A stretch of 64,000 nucleotides of DNA from positions 1,116,001-1,180,000 of the forward strand of contig NZ_BMMW01000002.1 of the NCBI RefSeq assembly GCF_014646135.1, given 5' to 3'. Shown here in pieces: positions 1 to 8,307 of this stretch (the first letter of the stretch is position 1; each line of letters begins with the position of its first letter). The position numbers and the translations under genes are program-made. Below the pieces are notes generated by a model, which worked only from the letters and a program-made list of their open reading frames with translations, did not search any database and had not been told where the DNA came from. The stretch is from Nocardia camponoti (GTDB lineage Bacteria; Actinomycetota; Actinomycetes; Mycobacteriales; Mycobacteriaceae).

Positions 1-411
1 CTCAACGGTCCGAACTTGAACATGCTCGGCACCCGCCAGCCGGAGGTTTACGGCGCGGCGACGTTGGCCGACGTGGTCGCCTTGTGCGAGGAAACGGCCG
101 CCCGTTTCGGCCAGACGGTCGAGGCCTTTCAGTCGAATCATGAAGGCGCGCTGATTGATCGGATCCACGAGGCGCGAGGCAACGTGTCGGCGATCGTGAT
201 CAACCCAGGCGGCTTAACCCACACATCGGTTTCCCTGCGCGACGCTTTGGTGATCCCGGAAGTCCCGATAGTCGAGGTCCACATCTCAAATGTGGCTGCC
301 CGCGAACCTTTCCGCCACCACAGCTACGTCTCCCCGATCGCAACCGGGGTAATCGCGGGCCTGGGCATCCAGGGCTACGCGGCGGCAATCGAGTTTTTGG
401 CGCGCACGTAG
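1..411 (+). CDS. aroQ: Type II 3-dehydroquinate dehydratase, 5'-truncated by the window edge
   Basis: Dehydrates 3-dehydroquinate to 3-dehydroshikimate in the shikimate pathway (cytosolic, dodecameric family). The frame is open from base 1 and reads [18 protein letters not shown], the N-terminal signature of type II enzymes including the active-site loop Arg and Tyr. Further on come [16 protein letters not shown] and VEVHISN with the catalytic His, then [14 protein letters not shown]. About 136 residues are visible; the family is about 145, so only a few residues and the start codon are missing. It ends at a TAG facing a convergent gene. The assignment is secure from motif content; it is not a type I AroD. 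Confidence 0.96.
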   Translation, partial: LNGPNLNMLGTRQPEVYGAATLADVVALCEETAARFGQTVEAFQSNHEGALIDRIHEARGNVSAIVINPGGLTHTSVSLRDALVIPEVPIVEVHISNVAAREPFRHHSYVSPIATGVIAGLGIQGYAAAIEFLART

Positions 412-416
412 CGTCG

Positions 417-489
417 ATTCAAGATCACCAGGCTCTCCGGGATTTTTCTACTCGACGTTTGTTTACCTCAGAGCCTGGTGATCTTGATT
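417..489. terminator. Long inverted repeat between convergent genes, probable bidirectional terminator
   Basis: Arms at 417-436 and 470-489 are complementary at 19 of 20 bases (ATTCAAGATCACCAGGCTCT against its complement), separated by 33 bases that contain a TTTTT stretch. It sits between the aroQ stop and the stop of the minus-strand reductase gene. Position suggests transcription termination from both sides; the large loop is unusual for an intrinsic terminator. Confidence 0.6.
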
Positions 490-495
490 CGGGCT

Positions 496-945
496 TTACG
501 TCAAGCGGAAAATGGGGAAACCCGGGGCGATTCCGGCCAATTCTTCATCGGTCGAGTCCTTCGTGATGCCCTCGAAGAACTTGCCAACCTCCCAGCCCCA
601 ATTCTTCAGGTACAGGCGCAGCAGCGGGACCTTCAGTTCGTCGGCGACCTCAATCCCCTTGAACGACTCGATCTTTCGACCGAGGCGCAGCTCGCCTTCA
701 CCCGCGACGCGCAGGTTGCGGACCCACTGCGTATGACCGCGCGGGGCAACCAGGTAGCGGTTGCCGTCGTCGGCGGTGAGCACGTTCACCATCGTCGTGC
801 GCCACTCGCCGCTCTTGCGACCGCGCACCGCGAGCAGTCGCGAACCCGCCACGCTAATGCCAAGCTTCGGTAGCAGGTTGAAGAACTTGTTCATCATCGG
901 CTCGATGCGACCTGCGGGGCGGATGTAGCGAGTTGCGTTGTCCAT
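496..945 (-). CDS. Nitroreductase/quinone-reductase family protein, F420-dependent (DDN-like)
   Basis: Small split-beta-barrel flavin/F420 protein of the family containing the deazaflavin-dependent nitroreductase Ddn. Members use reduced F420 to reduce quinones or nitro compounds. Family features are RGRKSGEWRTTMVNVL near residue 45, YLVAPRGHTQWVRNLR near residue 70 and the C-terminal FPIFRLT. I chose ATG at 945 (149 aa): GGGAG lies about 10 bases upstream, whereas the longer frame starts at a TTG at 960 within that ribosome-binding region. It stands alone behind a promoter bracketed by two identical palindromes, so it is probably repressor controlled. The exact substrate cannot be read from sequence. 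Confidence 0.85.
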   Translation of the reverse strand: MDNATRYIRPAGRIEPMMNKFFNLLPKLGISVAGSRLLAVRGRKSGEWRTTMVNVLTADDGNRYLVAPRGHTQWVRNLRVAGEGELRLGRKIESFKGIEVADELKVPLLRLYLKNWGWEVGKFFEGITKDSTDEELAGIAPGFPIFRLT

Positions 946-965
946 GACGTTCACTCCCAAACTGT

Positions 966-1030
966 GAGCACTGCTCTCTTTGTTGAACTAAGTATGCGAC
1001 CGCCGAAACCCAAATGCAAGAGCACTGCTC
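966..1030 (-). promoter_or_regulatory. Promoter bracketed by two GAGCACTGCTC operators, for the DDN-like gene
   Basis: Reading the minus strand, a -35 TTGCAT (1019-1014), a 17-base spacer and a -10 CATACT (996-991) precede the reductase gene. The palindrome GAGCA-C-TGCTC occurs twice, at 1020-1030 next to the -35 and at 966-976 just downstream of the expected transcription start, 54 bases apart. Such bracketing is typical of TetR/MarR-type repression. No regulator gene lies beside it, so the repressor is unknown. Confidence 0.6.
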
Positions 1031-1076
1031 ACATTTCCCGAAATATCGGATTCTCTGAATGCATTGACGCGATGGA

Positions 1077-1096
1077 ATGTAGTACATATGCTACAT
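1077..1096 (+). promoter_or_regulatory. Palindromic operator candidate upstream of the ABC exporter operon
   Basis: ATGTAG-tacatatg-CTACAT forms a perfect 6-bp-arm inverted repeat 30 bases upstream of the first exporter gene. The operon encodes its own small XRE protein downstream, which is a natural candidate to bind it; that pairing is inference. Confidence 0.4.
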
Positions 1097-1126
1097 CTCA
1101 TCGAAGGTCGATGACTGGGAGGACTC

Positions 1127-2050
1127 ATGGCTTCGAACACCGTGCTCGACGTGGCAGGACTGCGAATGCGCTACGACGACACCGACGTAGTAAATGGCGT
1201 CACCTTTTCCGCAACACGCGGCGAGGTGCTCGTCATGCTCGGCCCCAACGGGGCGGGCAAAACAACCACGATCGAGATCCTTGAGGGGTTTCGCAGACGT
1301 TCGGCCGGTCAGGTCGAGGTGCTGGGAACTGATCCCGAACATGGCGACGAGGCATGGCGCGCCCGCATCGGCGTCGTCCTGCAATCCTGGCGCGACCACG
1401 CGAAATGGCGTGTGCGCGAACTACTTACGCACATGGGCGGCTACTACGCACGTTACTCAACCGACCGCGTTGCCCGCCCGTGGAATGTCGACGAGCTCAT
1501 CGAACTAGTCGGCCTCGCCGAACACGCCAACGCGAAAATCGCCAATCTGTCCGGCGGCCAACGCAGGCGTCTCGATGTCGCGATTGGCATCGTCGGGCGG
1601 CCCGAACTGCTGTTCATGGACGAACCGACCGCCGGTTTCGACCCAGCGGCACGACGCGATTTCCACGACCTCGTCCATCGCCTCGCCGACCTCGAAGAGA
1701 CCACGGTCCTGCTCACCACGCACGACCTCGACGAAGCCGAGAAGTTGGCCGACCGCATCCTGATCTTGGCTGGCGGACACCTCATCGCCGACGGCTCACC
1801 CGACGCGCTCGCCCGCTCAGTCGAAGGAGAAGCCCAGGTCGGCTGGTCAATCGACGGCCAACGCTTCATCCACCCCACTCACACTCCAGCCGAATTCGTG
1901 CATGAACTCTACGAGCAGCACGGCCCGCTGGTCACCGAGCTCGAAGTCCGCCGCTCGTCACTCGAAGACACCTACATGACGCTGGTCAAACGCGCCGAAT
2001 CCGGCCAAGAAGCCGCTCCCGTTCGCACCCTCGCGGAGGTCACCCGATGA
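1127..2050 (+). CDS. ABC transporter ATP-binding protein (exporter type)
   Basis: Nucleotide-binding subunit of a three-gene exporter module. Walker A is GPNGAGKTT (near residue 39), the signature is LSGGQRRRLDVAIG, Walker B is LLFMDEPTAGFDP, and the switch His is in LLTTHDLDEAEKLADR. At 307 aa it has the C-terminal extension usual for drug/lipid-type ABC-2 exporter ATPases. GGGAGGA precedes the ATG. It overlaps the permease start by 4 bases, so translation is coupled. Substrate unknown. Confidence 0.92.
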   Translation: MASNTVLDVAGLRMRYDDTDVVNGVTFSATRGEVLVMLGPNGAGKTTTIEILEGFRRRSAGQVEVLGTDPEHGDEAWRARIGVVLQSWRDHAKWRVRELLTHMGGYYARYSTDRVARPWNVDELIELVGLAEHANAKIANLSGGQRRRLDVAIGIVGRPELLFMDEPTAGFDPAARRDFHDLVHRLADLEETTVLLTTHDLDEAEKLADRILILAGGHLIADGSPDALARSVEGEAQVGWSIDGQRFIHPTHTPAEFVHELYEQHGPLVTELEVRRSSLEDTYMTLVKRAESGQEAAPVRTLAEVTR

Positions 2051-2880
2051 ACGCTGTCACGCCCGGCATCCGCAGAGGGCTCATTGAACTGCGGCAGCAC
2101 TTCACCAACGCACCCGACCTGATCGGCCTATTCCTCACGCCCGCAATCACTCTCGGCGTGCTGTTTTTCCTGCGTAACAAGACCTACGACGACTCTGGCC
2201 TGTCGGTCGCGACGCTCGCGCTGCCCGGGTTCCTCGCGAGTCTCGTCGCGTTCAACGGGCTGTACCTGCTGCTCAACGAGCTCGTCCTCGATCGTGAGGA
2301 CGGCACCCTGCTGCGCGCGAAAACAATTCCGCGCGGCATGACCGGGTACTTCGTCGGCAAAATCGTGTCGGTGGCCGCGTCGGTCACGATGCAGGTCGTT
2401 ATCGTGCTCGCTGTGGGAGCGGTATTGATCGGCGGACTTTCGCCGCACGGCACAGGGTGGTTCACGTTCGCGTGGGTACTTGTGCTTGGGCTGCTCGCCG
2501 CGCTGCCACTCGGGGCGATTTTCGGCAGTTTCCTCGACACACGCAGCGCGTTTTTGCTCACGATCCCGATGATGGGCCTGATCGCGATCTCTGGCATCTT
2601 CTACCCGATCACCGCGCTGCCCGGTTGGTTGTCGGCGATCGGCCAACTGTTCCCGATGTACTGGCTTGGGCTGGGTATGCGGTCGGCCCTGTTGCCCGCC
2701 GACGCGGTGTCGATCGAGATCGACGGTTCGTGGCGGCATCTGGAAACGGTGATGGTGCTCGGCGTATGGGCGGCGATCGGGCTCACGCTCGCACCAATTG
2801 TGTTGCGCCGCATGGCAGGTAAAGAGTCTGGTGCGACGATGGCCGCCCGAAAGGACAAGGCGATGCAGCGTGCCTTCTGA
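2047..2880 (+). CDS. ABC-2 type transporter permease
   Basis: 277-aa polytopic membrane protein, partner of the preceding ATPase (ATGA overlap). It shows six hydrophobic segments: an N-terminal one around LIGLFLTPAITLGVLFFL, a segment at LPGFLASLVAFNGLYLLL, and several more to a C-terminal span near residue 240. The short loop NELVLDREDGTLLRAKTIP is characteristic of ABC-2 permeases. It forms the membrane pore of the exporter. The last 11 bases overlap the regulator gene. Confidence 0.9.
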   Translation: MNAVTPGIRRGLIELRQHFTNAPDLIGLFLTPAITLGVLFFLRNKTYDDSGLSVATLALPGFLASLVAFNGLYLLLNELVLDREDGTLLRAKTIPRGMTGYFVGKIVSVAASVTMQVVIVLAVGAVLIGGLSPHGTGWFTFAWVLVLGLLAALPLGAIFGSFLDTRSAFLLTIPMMGLIAISGIFYPITALPGWLSAIGQLFPMYWLGLGMRSALLPADAVSIEIDGSWRHLETVMVLGVWAAIGLTLAPIVLRRMAGKESGATMAARKDKAMQRAF

Positions 2881-3100
2881 GGCAATTTACAACCGCATCG
2901 CGATGCTGCGCGCCGAGCGCGGCATTTCGCGACGCGACCTGGCCGAGGCGCTCGGGGTGCACTACCAAACCATCGGTTACCTCGAACGCGGCGAGTACAG
3001 CCCGAGCTTGCACTTGGCACTGCGCATCGCCGCGTACTTCGAAGTGGCTGTTGAGGTGGTGTTCGCGATCGAACCCTTCCCTCGGTTGGGTGCCGGTTAG
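2870..3100 (+). CDS. Small XRE-family transcriptional regulator of the exporter operon
   Basis: 76-aa HTH protein with the core ISRRDLAEALGVHYQTIGYLERGEYSPSL, the type of compact Cro/C1 regulator (YozG-like) often encoded with ABC-2 exporters. I chose GTG at 2870: AAGGACAAGG lies just upstream and the HTH then begins near residue 10. A longer frame from 2798 lies inside the permease gene and is not supported. Its stop overlaps the convergent gene's stop in the four bases TTAG. It probably regulates its own operon, perhaps through the palindrome at 1077-1096. Confidence 0.85.
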   Translation: MPSEAIYNRIAMLRAERGISRRDLAEALGVHYQTIGYLERGEYSPSLHLALRIAAYFEVAVEVVFAIEPFPRLGAG

Positions 3101-3936
3101 CCGCGCATGAGGTCATAGGCCGAGCGCGAACCTTCAACGGCCCGTACCCAGAACTCGTGTGACAACTTGGAGAAGCTCGCGTCGACGCCCACTTCCTCGC
3201 TGGCGGCGATAATGTGCTCGGCACCTGCGGCCATCATCCGCAGGTGCGCGGGCGTTTTCAGCCCTCCCACCTGGGCAAGCTCGGCGAACTGCTCGATGAA
3301 GAACGGGTAGGCCTGCGCGGCACGGACCGCGAATGGTGTGAAGGTGGCGATGTCGGCGCCGGACTTCTCGATCACGGCGAATGCCTGGTCGAAGGCGAGC
3401 AGCCACGGGTGGAATGCCGTGAGCAAGGCCTGGTAGAACACCTGCGAAAGGCCGTCGTCGGAGCCAAGATATTCCTGTGGGCTCAGGGGTCGCAGCAGGT
3501 CAGCGTGTTTTTCGAATACCGAGGCTGGGCCGCTGTAGAAGATGTAGGAAGCCGGGTGCGCGATGTTGTCGCCGGCCGACATCACCCCGCCCGACAGGAA
3601 CTCCGCGCCGCGCTCGCGTACCCACGCTCCGCCCGATCGCGCCTGCGCGGGCGAGTCTGATGACAGGTTCACGATCACCTTGCCCGCAAGATTGTCCGCT
3701 TGGCCGAGCACGTCGTACATCGCCGCGTAATGCGTGAGGCTGAGAATCGAAACCTCGTTTGCCGCAACAGCTTCCGTGACAGTGTCGGCGCGTTTGGCCC
3801 CAAGCGCGACCATCGCCTCCACTTTCTCGACGCTGCGATTCCACACCGTCACCTCAACGCCCGCCGCGAGCAACGCCCGCACCATCGCCTGTCCCATCGG
3901 GCCGAGCCCGAGTACCGAAACCGCATTCTGTGTCAT
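3097..3936 (-). CDS. NADPH-dependent imine-reductase-like / beta-hydroxyacid dehydrogenase family protein
   Basis: 279 aa. The N-terminal Rossmann motif GLGPMGQAMVRALLAAG followed by VTVWNRSVEK is the NADP(H)-binding signature of the imine reductase and 6-phosphogluconate/3-hydroxyisobutyrate dehydrogenase superfamily. NLSSDSPAQA (near residue 92) matches the substrate-facing segment, and an all-helical C-terminal dimerisation domain follows (FHPWLLAFDQAFAVIEKSG). Such enzymes reduce cyclic imines or act on beta-hydroxyacids. It is divergent from an HxlR regulator with a 99-base gap holding an operator, suggesting inducible expression. The exact substrate is not known. Confidence 0.85.
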   Translation of the reverse strand: MTQNAVSVLGLGPMGQAMVRALLAAGVEVTVWNRSVEKVEAMVALGAKRADTVTEAVAANEVSILSLTHYAAMYDVLGQADNLAGKVIVNLSSDSPAQARSGGAWVRERGAEFLSGGVMSAGDNIAHPASYIFYSGPASVFEKHADLLRPLSPQEYLGSDDGLSQVFYQALLTAFHPWLLAFDQAFAVIEKSGADIATFTPFAVRAAQAYPFFIEQFAELAQVGGLKTPAHLRMMAAGAEHIIAASEEVGVDASFSKLSHEFWVRAVEGSRSAYDLMRG

Positions 3937-3997
3937 GCCATTGATGGTTGCCGCCAGCGCGTTTTCCGGGAAGATCGCACTTTCAGGTGTGGTTGCT

Positions 3998-4009
3998 TAC
4001 CTTGAGGTA
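3998..4009. promoter_or_regulatory. Operator candidate TACCT-TG-AGGTA between IRED-like gene and hxlR-type gene
   Basis: A perfect inverted repeat with 5-bp arms lies in the divergent gap, 27 bases upstream of the HxlR start. ACCTtnAGGT-type sites are typical of HxlR/MarR family operators, so autoregulation plus control of the imine-reductase gene is a reasonable inference. Confidence 0.45.
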
Positions 4010-4035
4010 CGCGACGAGTTCAGGAGGATTTCCCC

Positions 4036-4374
4036 ATGACCATCAGTGACGCGGGTCACGAAGTGTGCGGGATGAGCTTGGCGATCGACGTGGTCGGCGG
4101 CAAGTGGAAATTGCATTTGATGTGGGTTTTGGGCGACGGCCCGCAGCGCTTCTCCGAAATCCGCCGCCTGCTGCCGGGCGTGAGCGAGAAGGTGTTGACC
4201 GAAAACCTGCGCCATTTGGAACACCACGGCGTACTCCACCGCGAGATCTACCCCGAAATCCCGCCCCGAGTGGAGTACACCTTGACCCCCCTTGGCCAGA
4301 CTTTACGCACCGCATTGGCCCCACTAGAAGACTGGGGCAACACCCACCGCACGACCCTAACCAGCCCCGTTTAG
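4036..4374 (+). CDS. HxlR family winged-helix transcriptional regulator
   Basis: 112 aa with the complete HxlR layout: an early Cys (HEVCG), GGKWKLHLMWVLGDGPQRFSEI, then VSEKVLTENLRHLEHHGVLHR and the wing PRVEYTLTPLG. AGGAGG precedes the ATG. HxlR proteins are dimeric repressors or activators that often sense electrophiles or redox state through the N-terminal Cys. It is divergent from the imine-reductase-like gene, its likely target. Its stop overlaps the convergent stop in TTAG. Confidence 0.93.
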   Translation: MTISDAGHEVCGMSLAIDVVGGKWKLHLMWVLGDGPQRFSEIRRLLPGVSEKVLTENLRHLEHHGVLHREIYPEIPPRVEYTLTPLGQTLRTALAPLEDWGNTHRTTLTSPV

Positions 4375-5270
4375 CCAAACAGTTCGGTTGCTGCGTCTGC
4401 TGTCGCTGCCTGAGTCAGCCACTTATCGAGTTGGTCCGAATCGCACGTGGTGGCGAGCTGTTGCTGCTGACGCACCGAAAGCTCAAGTCCGCGCGCGGTG
4501 AGCACCGTGACGATCGCCTCCCTGCGCGCCTTCTCCAGTTCTTCGCGCCCCTCCTCACGTCCCTGTTCGCGTCCCTGCGCCCGCAACAACTGCGCGGACT
4601 CCGACCGGAAGAACGACAGATCGATTGCCATTTGGTCCCTCCAGAACTTGGCGGCTTCGGTATGCGAGATTCCCTGTTCGATCAGTTCAGCGTAGAAGGC
4701 CGTTTGGTCGTCTTGTCCTCGGCGGCGAAACGCTGTCACGATCGCCTCCAGTATCTCATCTATCTCGGGTTCACGCGCGTGAGTAATCGCTGAAATTGCA
4801 GCTAGCGGCAGGTCTCGCAGCACCTCCGCGGGGCTGGTGATCGCCGGGACGTTGTCCGGGCCAAGCACAATCGGGTGCAGGGTGATGCTGGTCCAGCGGT
4901 GGTATGCCACCCGCATGGGCTGTCGCGCCCACGCGGCTGTCTCGCGATCATGGCAGACCACGATCAGCACAACGGGCAACCCGTACTTGTTGTGCAGGAA
5001 GGTGACGTAGTAGGCCCACGCTGCCACCCGAGACGGGTCGCGCGACGACTGCGCTTCCACCACGAGGATGAACTCGTCGCAGGCGGTCCGAACGCGCAGG
5101 ATGGTATCCGCGCGACGTTCGACGGGCGCGGTCTCGGTGAGGTCGACGGAGATCTGTTCGACTTCGACGGCATCGGGGAATGGCAGGTCGAGCACACGAA
5201 AGGCGTGCGTAATCGCGGCAGCGTCATGGGTGAAGATCGTGTGCATCGCCTCGTGCGATGAGCTGATCAT
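4371..5270 (-). CDS. Rpn/YhgA-like PD-(D/E)XK nuclease-fold protein
   Basis: About 299 aa. The core shows RRADTILRV, then DEFILVVEAQSSRD and a long helix-strand segment ending VVLIVVCHD, a PD-(D/E)XK arrangement with E-x-Q as in RpnC-type recombination-promoting nuclease relatives common in actinobacteria. The charged C-terminal helix (GREQGREEGREELEKARREA) is also typical. The frame extends to a TTG at 5315, but family members usually begin a few residues before HEAMH, so ATG at 5270 is preferred. It follows the glycerate kinase gene on the same strand. DNA-cleavage activity is inferred, and its role here is unknown. Confidence 0.7.
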   Translation of the reverse strand: MISSSHEAMHTIFTHDAAAITHAFRVLDLPFPDAVEVEQISVDLTETAPVERRADTILRVRTACDEFILVVEAQSSRDPSRVAAWAYYVTFLHNKYGLPVVLIVVCHDRETAAWARQPMRVAYHRWTSITLHPIVLGPDNVPAITSPAEVLRDLPLAAISAITHAREPEIDEILEAIVTAFRRRGQDDQTAFYAELIEQGISHTEAAKFWRDQMAIDLSFFRSESAQLLRAQGREQGREEGREELEKARREAIVTVLTARGLELSVRQQQQLATTCDSDQLDKWLTQAATADAATELFG

Positions 5271-5316
5271 GCCCGCGAAAGTACCAGCGATCGAATAGTT
5301 GTTCGAGTCGGACAAA

Positions 5317-6444
5317 TCACCTATCAGTCAGGTAATCCGTCGCGATCTGTTCGCCTACCCGCTGCAATAGGGCGTTGGCGTTCGCTATCGACGTCGCCGC
5401 GTTCGGTTCCAAATCGCTCAAGCTGTATGCCGCCGCGAAGCCCGCCGCGTGAATCTCGCCCGGCGACAACAACGTCCGGCCAACCGCCGCCAAAACCGGG
5501 ACGCCCGCGCGTTTCGCCGCCGCCGCCACGCCGACCGGAGCCTTGCCGTGCATGCTCTGGTGGTCCAGCGACCCCTCGCCGGTCACCACCAAATCGGCGG
5601 TAAGCAAAAGCGTTGGGAATTCCAGTAATTCGAGTAGCACCTCGATTCCGCTGCGCACCCGCGCACCCAAAACCGCGAGCGCGCCGAAGCCCGCGCCGCC
5701 CGCCGCACCAGCTCCCCCGATTTCGGCATACCCCTTACCCAAAACCGCAGCCCAATTGCCAAGTGCCGCTTCAAGTTGCACCATTTGCAAAGCCGAAGCG
5801 CCCTTCTGGGGCGCGTAAACCGCGACCGCACCGGCGGGCCCAAGCAGCGGATTGTCCACATCGCACGCAAGCACAAACCTCGCCTGCGAAACCCCAGGAT
5901 GCAGCCCGGCACGGTCGACGGAAACCACCGAACGCAACACCTCAACCGAACTGCCGTCAGCCACCTCAGCCCCGGCAGCATCAAGCAACCGCAATCCGAG
6001 CGCCCGCAGCATCCCCGCCCCACCGTCGGTCGACGCACTACCGCCCAAGCCGAGCACGATCTCGCGCGCACCACGGTCGAGCGCGTGCGCGATCACCACG
6101 CCGAGCCCAAACGTATTGGCGCGCAACGGCTCTAACCGACCACGCAACTTCACCAACCCAACCGCGGCCGCCAATTCGACAACAGCGGTCGACCCCTGCA
6201 CCGCGTAAACCGCGGTAGACGGCTCCCCCGTAGGACCAGGCGCGGAAACCACAACCCGCTCCCACCCAGCGGCGGCGAACGCTTCGACCATCCCGTCCCC
6301 GCCGTCGGCGACGGGCACCTGGCGCACCTGCGCCCCCGGCGCGACCCGCGCGATCCCAGCCGCGAGCGCGGCGGCAACCTCGGGCGCGGCGAGTGAGCCC
6401 TTGAACTTGTCGGGGGCGAGCACTACACGCGTGCGGTAGGTCAT
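5317..6444 (-). CDS. Glycerate kinase
   Basis: 375 aa. Phosphorylates D-glycerate, most members of this class giving 2-phosphoglycerate. Diagnostic motifs are APDKFKGSLAAPEVA at the start, VADGGDGMVEA, the glycine-rich LGLGGSASTDGGAGML, and VVTGEGSLDHQSMHGKAPVGVA near the end. I chose ATG at 6444 because MTYRTRVVLAPDKFKGSL is where the family begins; the open frame upstream to 6618 is unrelated sequence overlapping the divergent GNAT gene. The window also encodes a glucosylglycerate hydrolase at 16.5 kb that would release glycerate, a possible source of substrate. Confidence 0.93.
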   Translation of the reverse strand: MTYRTRVVLAPDKFKGSLAAPEVAAALAAGIARVAPGAQVRQVPVADGGDGMVEAFAAAGWERVVVSAPGPTGEPSTAVYAVQGSTAVVELAAAVGLVKLRGRLEPLRANTFGLGVVIAHALDRGAREIVLGLGGSASTDGGAGMLRALGLRLLDAAGAEVADGSSVEVLRSVVSVDRAGLHPGVSQARFVLACDVDNPLLGPAGAVAVYAPQKGASALQMVQLEAALGNWAAVLGKGYAEIGGAGAAGGAGFGALAVLGARVRSGIEVLLELLEFPTLLLTADLVVTGEGSLDHQSMHGKAPVGVAAAAKRAGVPVLAAVGRTLLSPGEIHAAGFAAAYSLSDLEPNAATSIANANALLQRVGEQIATDYLTDR

Positions 6445-6501
6445 TTCGACATTCTCCCGGCTGGCAGCCCAACTCGCCACACCCGGGGTAGTTTCGATGA
6501 C

Positions 6502-6813
6502 ATGGCGACCGAAGTCGGAAACAACGCCGCGCTCGCGCGGTTCGAACTTACCGCCGACGGGCAGGCCGCCGGATACATCGAATACCAAGACACCGCTTCC
6601 GAACGCGCGCTCGTCCACACCGTAATTTTCCCGGAATTCGCTGGTCAGGGCTACGCGAGTGAGCTGGTTGAAGCCGCGCTAAACGCAAGTCGCGCAGCGG
6701 GTTTCGAAATTCTCCCGCTCTGCCCGTTCGTGCGCGGCTACATCACCAAACACCCGGCCTATATCGCGCTCGTCCCGCAAGCATCACGGGCGATGTTCAA
6801 CTTGCCCGAATAG
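6502..6813 (+). CDS. Small GCN5-related N-acetyltransferase (YjdJ/Gtt-like)
   Basis: 103 aa, the minimal single-domain GNAT class. The acetyl-CoA site is FPEFAGQGYASELVEAAL, and LPLCPFVRGYITKHPAY carries the conserved Cys-Pro-Tyr/His segment of this subfamily. Substrate unknown; members acetylate small amines or protein lysines. It is divergent from glycerate kinase (57-base gap), and its last 17 bases overlap the convergent acyltransferase gene. Confidence 0.88.
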   Translation: MATEVGNNAALARFELTADGQAAGYIEYQDTASERALVHTVIFPEFAGQGYASELVEAALNASRAAGFEILPLCPFVRGYITKHPAYIALVPQASRAMFNLPE

Positions 6814-7525
6814 CCGCGTCAACCGCCTGCTGCAATTCGTCCTTCACAAATCGCGCGATTTCGGCAGGGCGCGAAGGCAATTCGAGAACCGGCGCGCGCA
6901 GATGAAAACTGGCCAAACGCGCGTCAGCGCCATAACTCATCGCCAACGCGACAAGCACCGGCGGCGCACCCAATTTCGTCGCGCGAAAAGCAATATGCCC
7001 AATCCCGCTGCCAACGGCTTGGACCGTCGCAGGGTCAACGTCGTTGCACGTGCCCTCGGGAAAGATCGCGAGGTGGTCGCCTGCCGCGAGCCGTCCAGCC
7101 GCCACGTCGATCATCAGCTGCCCCGCCGCGTTCACCGCGCGCAACCCGTGATCCTTGCCGCGAAAAACCGGGATGCCGCCCATCATGTCGACCTTGGCGC
7201 GCTGACTTGGCTCGGTAAAAAGCTCGTCCTTCGCGAGCACCCGAATCCGGCCGATCTTGCGCCGCAACGGCGAACGCCACGCCGCCGCGGCCACGGTGTA
7301 CGGATCGTTTTCGGATAGATGATTAATCGCGTAAATCACCGGGCGACCACTTCGCATTAATGCGTTGAGCTGGTCTTTCGCTCCTTCGGCGTAACTGATA
7401 CGCGGCTGATATCGTCGCGCGAGCACCGCATAAGACACGAGCGCGCGCAAGCGGTTTTGCTGGTGGCGAAGGTAGTAATCGTAAACGGCCGCACTGTTGT
7501 CGAGCAGCACCTCGGGCGCTTCCAT
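6797..7525 (-). CDS. PlsC-type 1-acyl-glycerol-phosphate acyltransferase family protein
   Basis: About 242 aa. The lysophospholipid acyltransferase signature is present: NHLSEND (the H-x4-D catalytic motif), a middle GGIPVFRGKD block that binds glycerol phosphate, and IFPEGTCND. It probably transfers acyl chains to a lysophospholipid or related glycerol lipid at the membrane. The start is uncertain. The frame is open to 7639, which would overlap the divergent YqgE gene, so I favour ATG 7525 although no good ribosome-binding site is visible there. Confidence 0.8.
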   Translation of the reverse strand: MEAPEVLLDNSAAVYDYYLRHQQNRLRALVSYAVLARRYQPRISYAEGAKDQLNALMRSGRPVIYAINHLSENDPYTVAAAAWRSPLRRKIGRIRVLAKDELFTEPSQRAKVDMMGGIPVFRGKDHGLRAVNAAGQLMIDVAAGRLAAGDHLAIFPEGTCNDVDPATVQAVGSGIGHIAFRATKLGAPPVLVALAMSYGADARLASFHLRAPVLELPSRPAEIARFVKDELQQAVDAAIRAS

Positions 7526-7632
7526 GCGCGCGAGAATACCGGCACTGATGAACCGAAGGTGGTCGGTAAATTTTGCGGCACTAGCGACTCGTGGGGCAGC
7601 GCGCACCCGCCCGCGAGTGCGATGATGGCTGA

Positions 7633-8274
7633 GTGGCACGCGGAGACGACCCGGACGAACGCCGTACGCGCGACGAGCAGGGCGACGACCGTCGCGACCG
7701 GCGCTCGGCCGCGCTGACAGCGCGGGCGGGCAACCTGTTGGTGTCGGCGACCGACCTCGTCGAGCCCACTTTTCGCAGGACAGTCGTCTACCTGATCGAG
7801 CACAACGAGTCGGGCAGTCTCGGCGTAGTGATCAACCGCCCAAGTGAGACCCCGATCGCCGAGGTTTTGCCTGGCTGGGCGTCGTTGGCGGCCGCGCCGA
7901 CCGACCTCTACATCGGCGGCCCAGTGAAACGCGACGCCGCGCTGTGCCTCGGCACGCTGCGCGTTGGCGCGGACATCGAGGGGGTCTCGGGGTTGCGTCG
8001 CGTTGACGGGCGCATCGTGCTCGTCGACCTCGACGCCGACCCGCTCGAAATCGCGACCGTCGTCGAAGGGATTCGTATTTTCGCTGGTTACGCGGGGTGG
8101 TCGATGGGCCAGCTCGACGGCGAATTGGAAAACGACGACTGGATGATCGTCTCGGCGCTCCCGTCGGACCCGCTCGCCACTGATCGCCACGACCTGTGGG
8201 CCAGCGTCCTGCGCAGGCAACCGCTGCCGCTTTCACTGCTCGCGACGCACCCGATCGAGCTGGAACGCAACTAA
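7633..8274 (+). CDS. YqgE/AlgH family protein (UPF0301)
   Basis: 213 aa with a GTG start. Family motifs run throughout: AGNLLVSATDLVEPTFRRTVVYLIEHN, LGVVINRPSE (near 65), IGGPVKRDAALCLG, RIFAGYAGWSMGQLDGEL and the C-terminal LRRQPLPLSLLATHP. The biochemical role of the family is unsettled. The sequence closely resembles the mycobacterial protein encoded just upstream of leuS (Rv0038 in M. tuberculosis, from memory), and leuS lies 3 kb downstream here too. The first 30 residues are charged and poorly conserved, so the true start may be slightly further in. Confidence 0.93.
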   Translation: MARGDDPDERRTRDEQGDDRRDRRSAALTARAGNLLVSATDLVEPTFRRTVVYLIEHNESGSLGVVINRPSETPIAEVLPGWASLAAAPTDLYIGGPVKRDAALCLGTLRVGADIEGVSGLRRVDGRIVLVDLDADPLEIATVVEGIRIFAGYAGWSMGQLDGELENDDWMIVSALPSDPLATDRHDLWASVLRRQPLPLSLLATHPIELERN

Positions 8275-8307
8275 CGCCCCCGGCGAACCGGGAGCGCAGT
8301 TGTTGGG

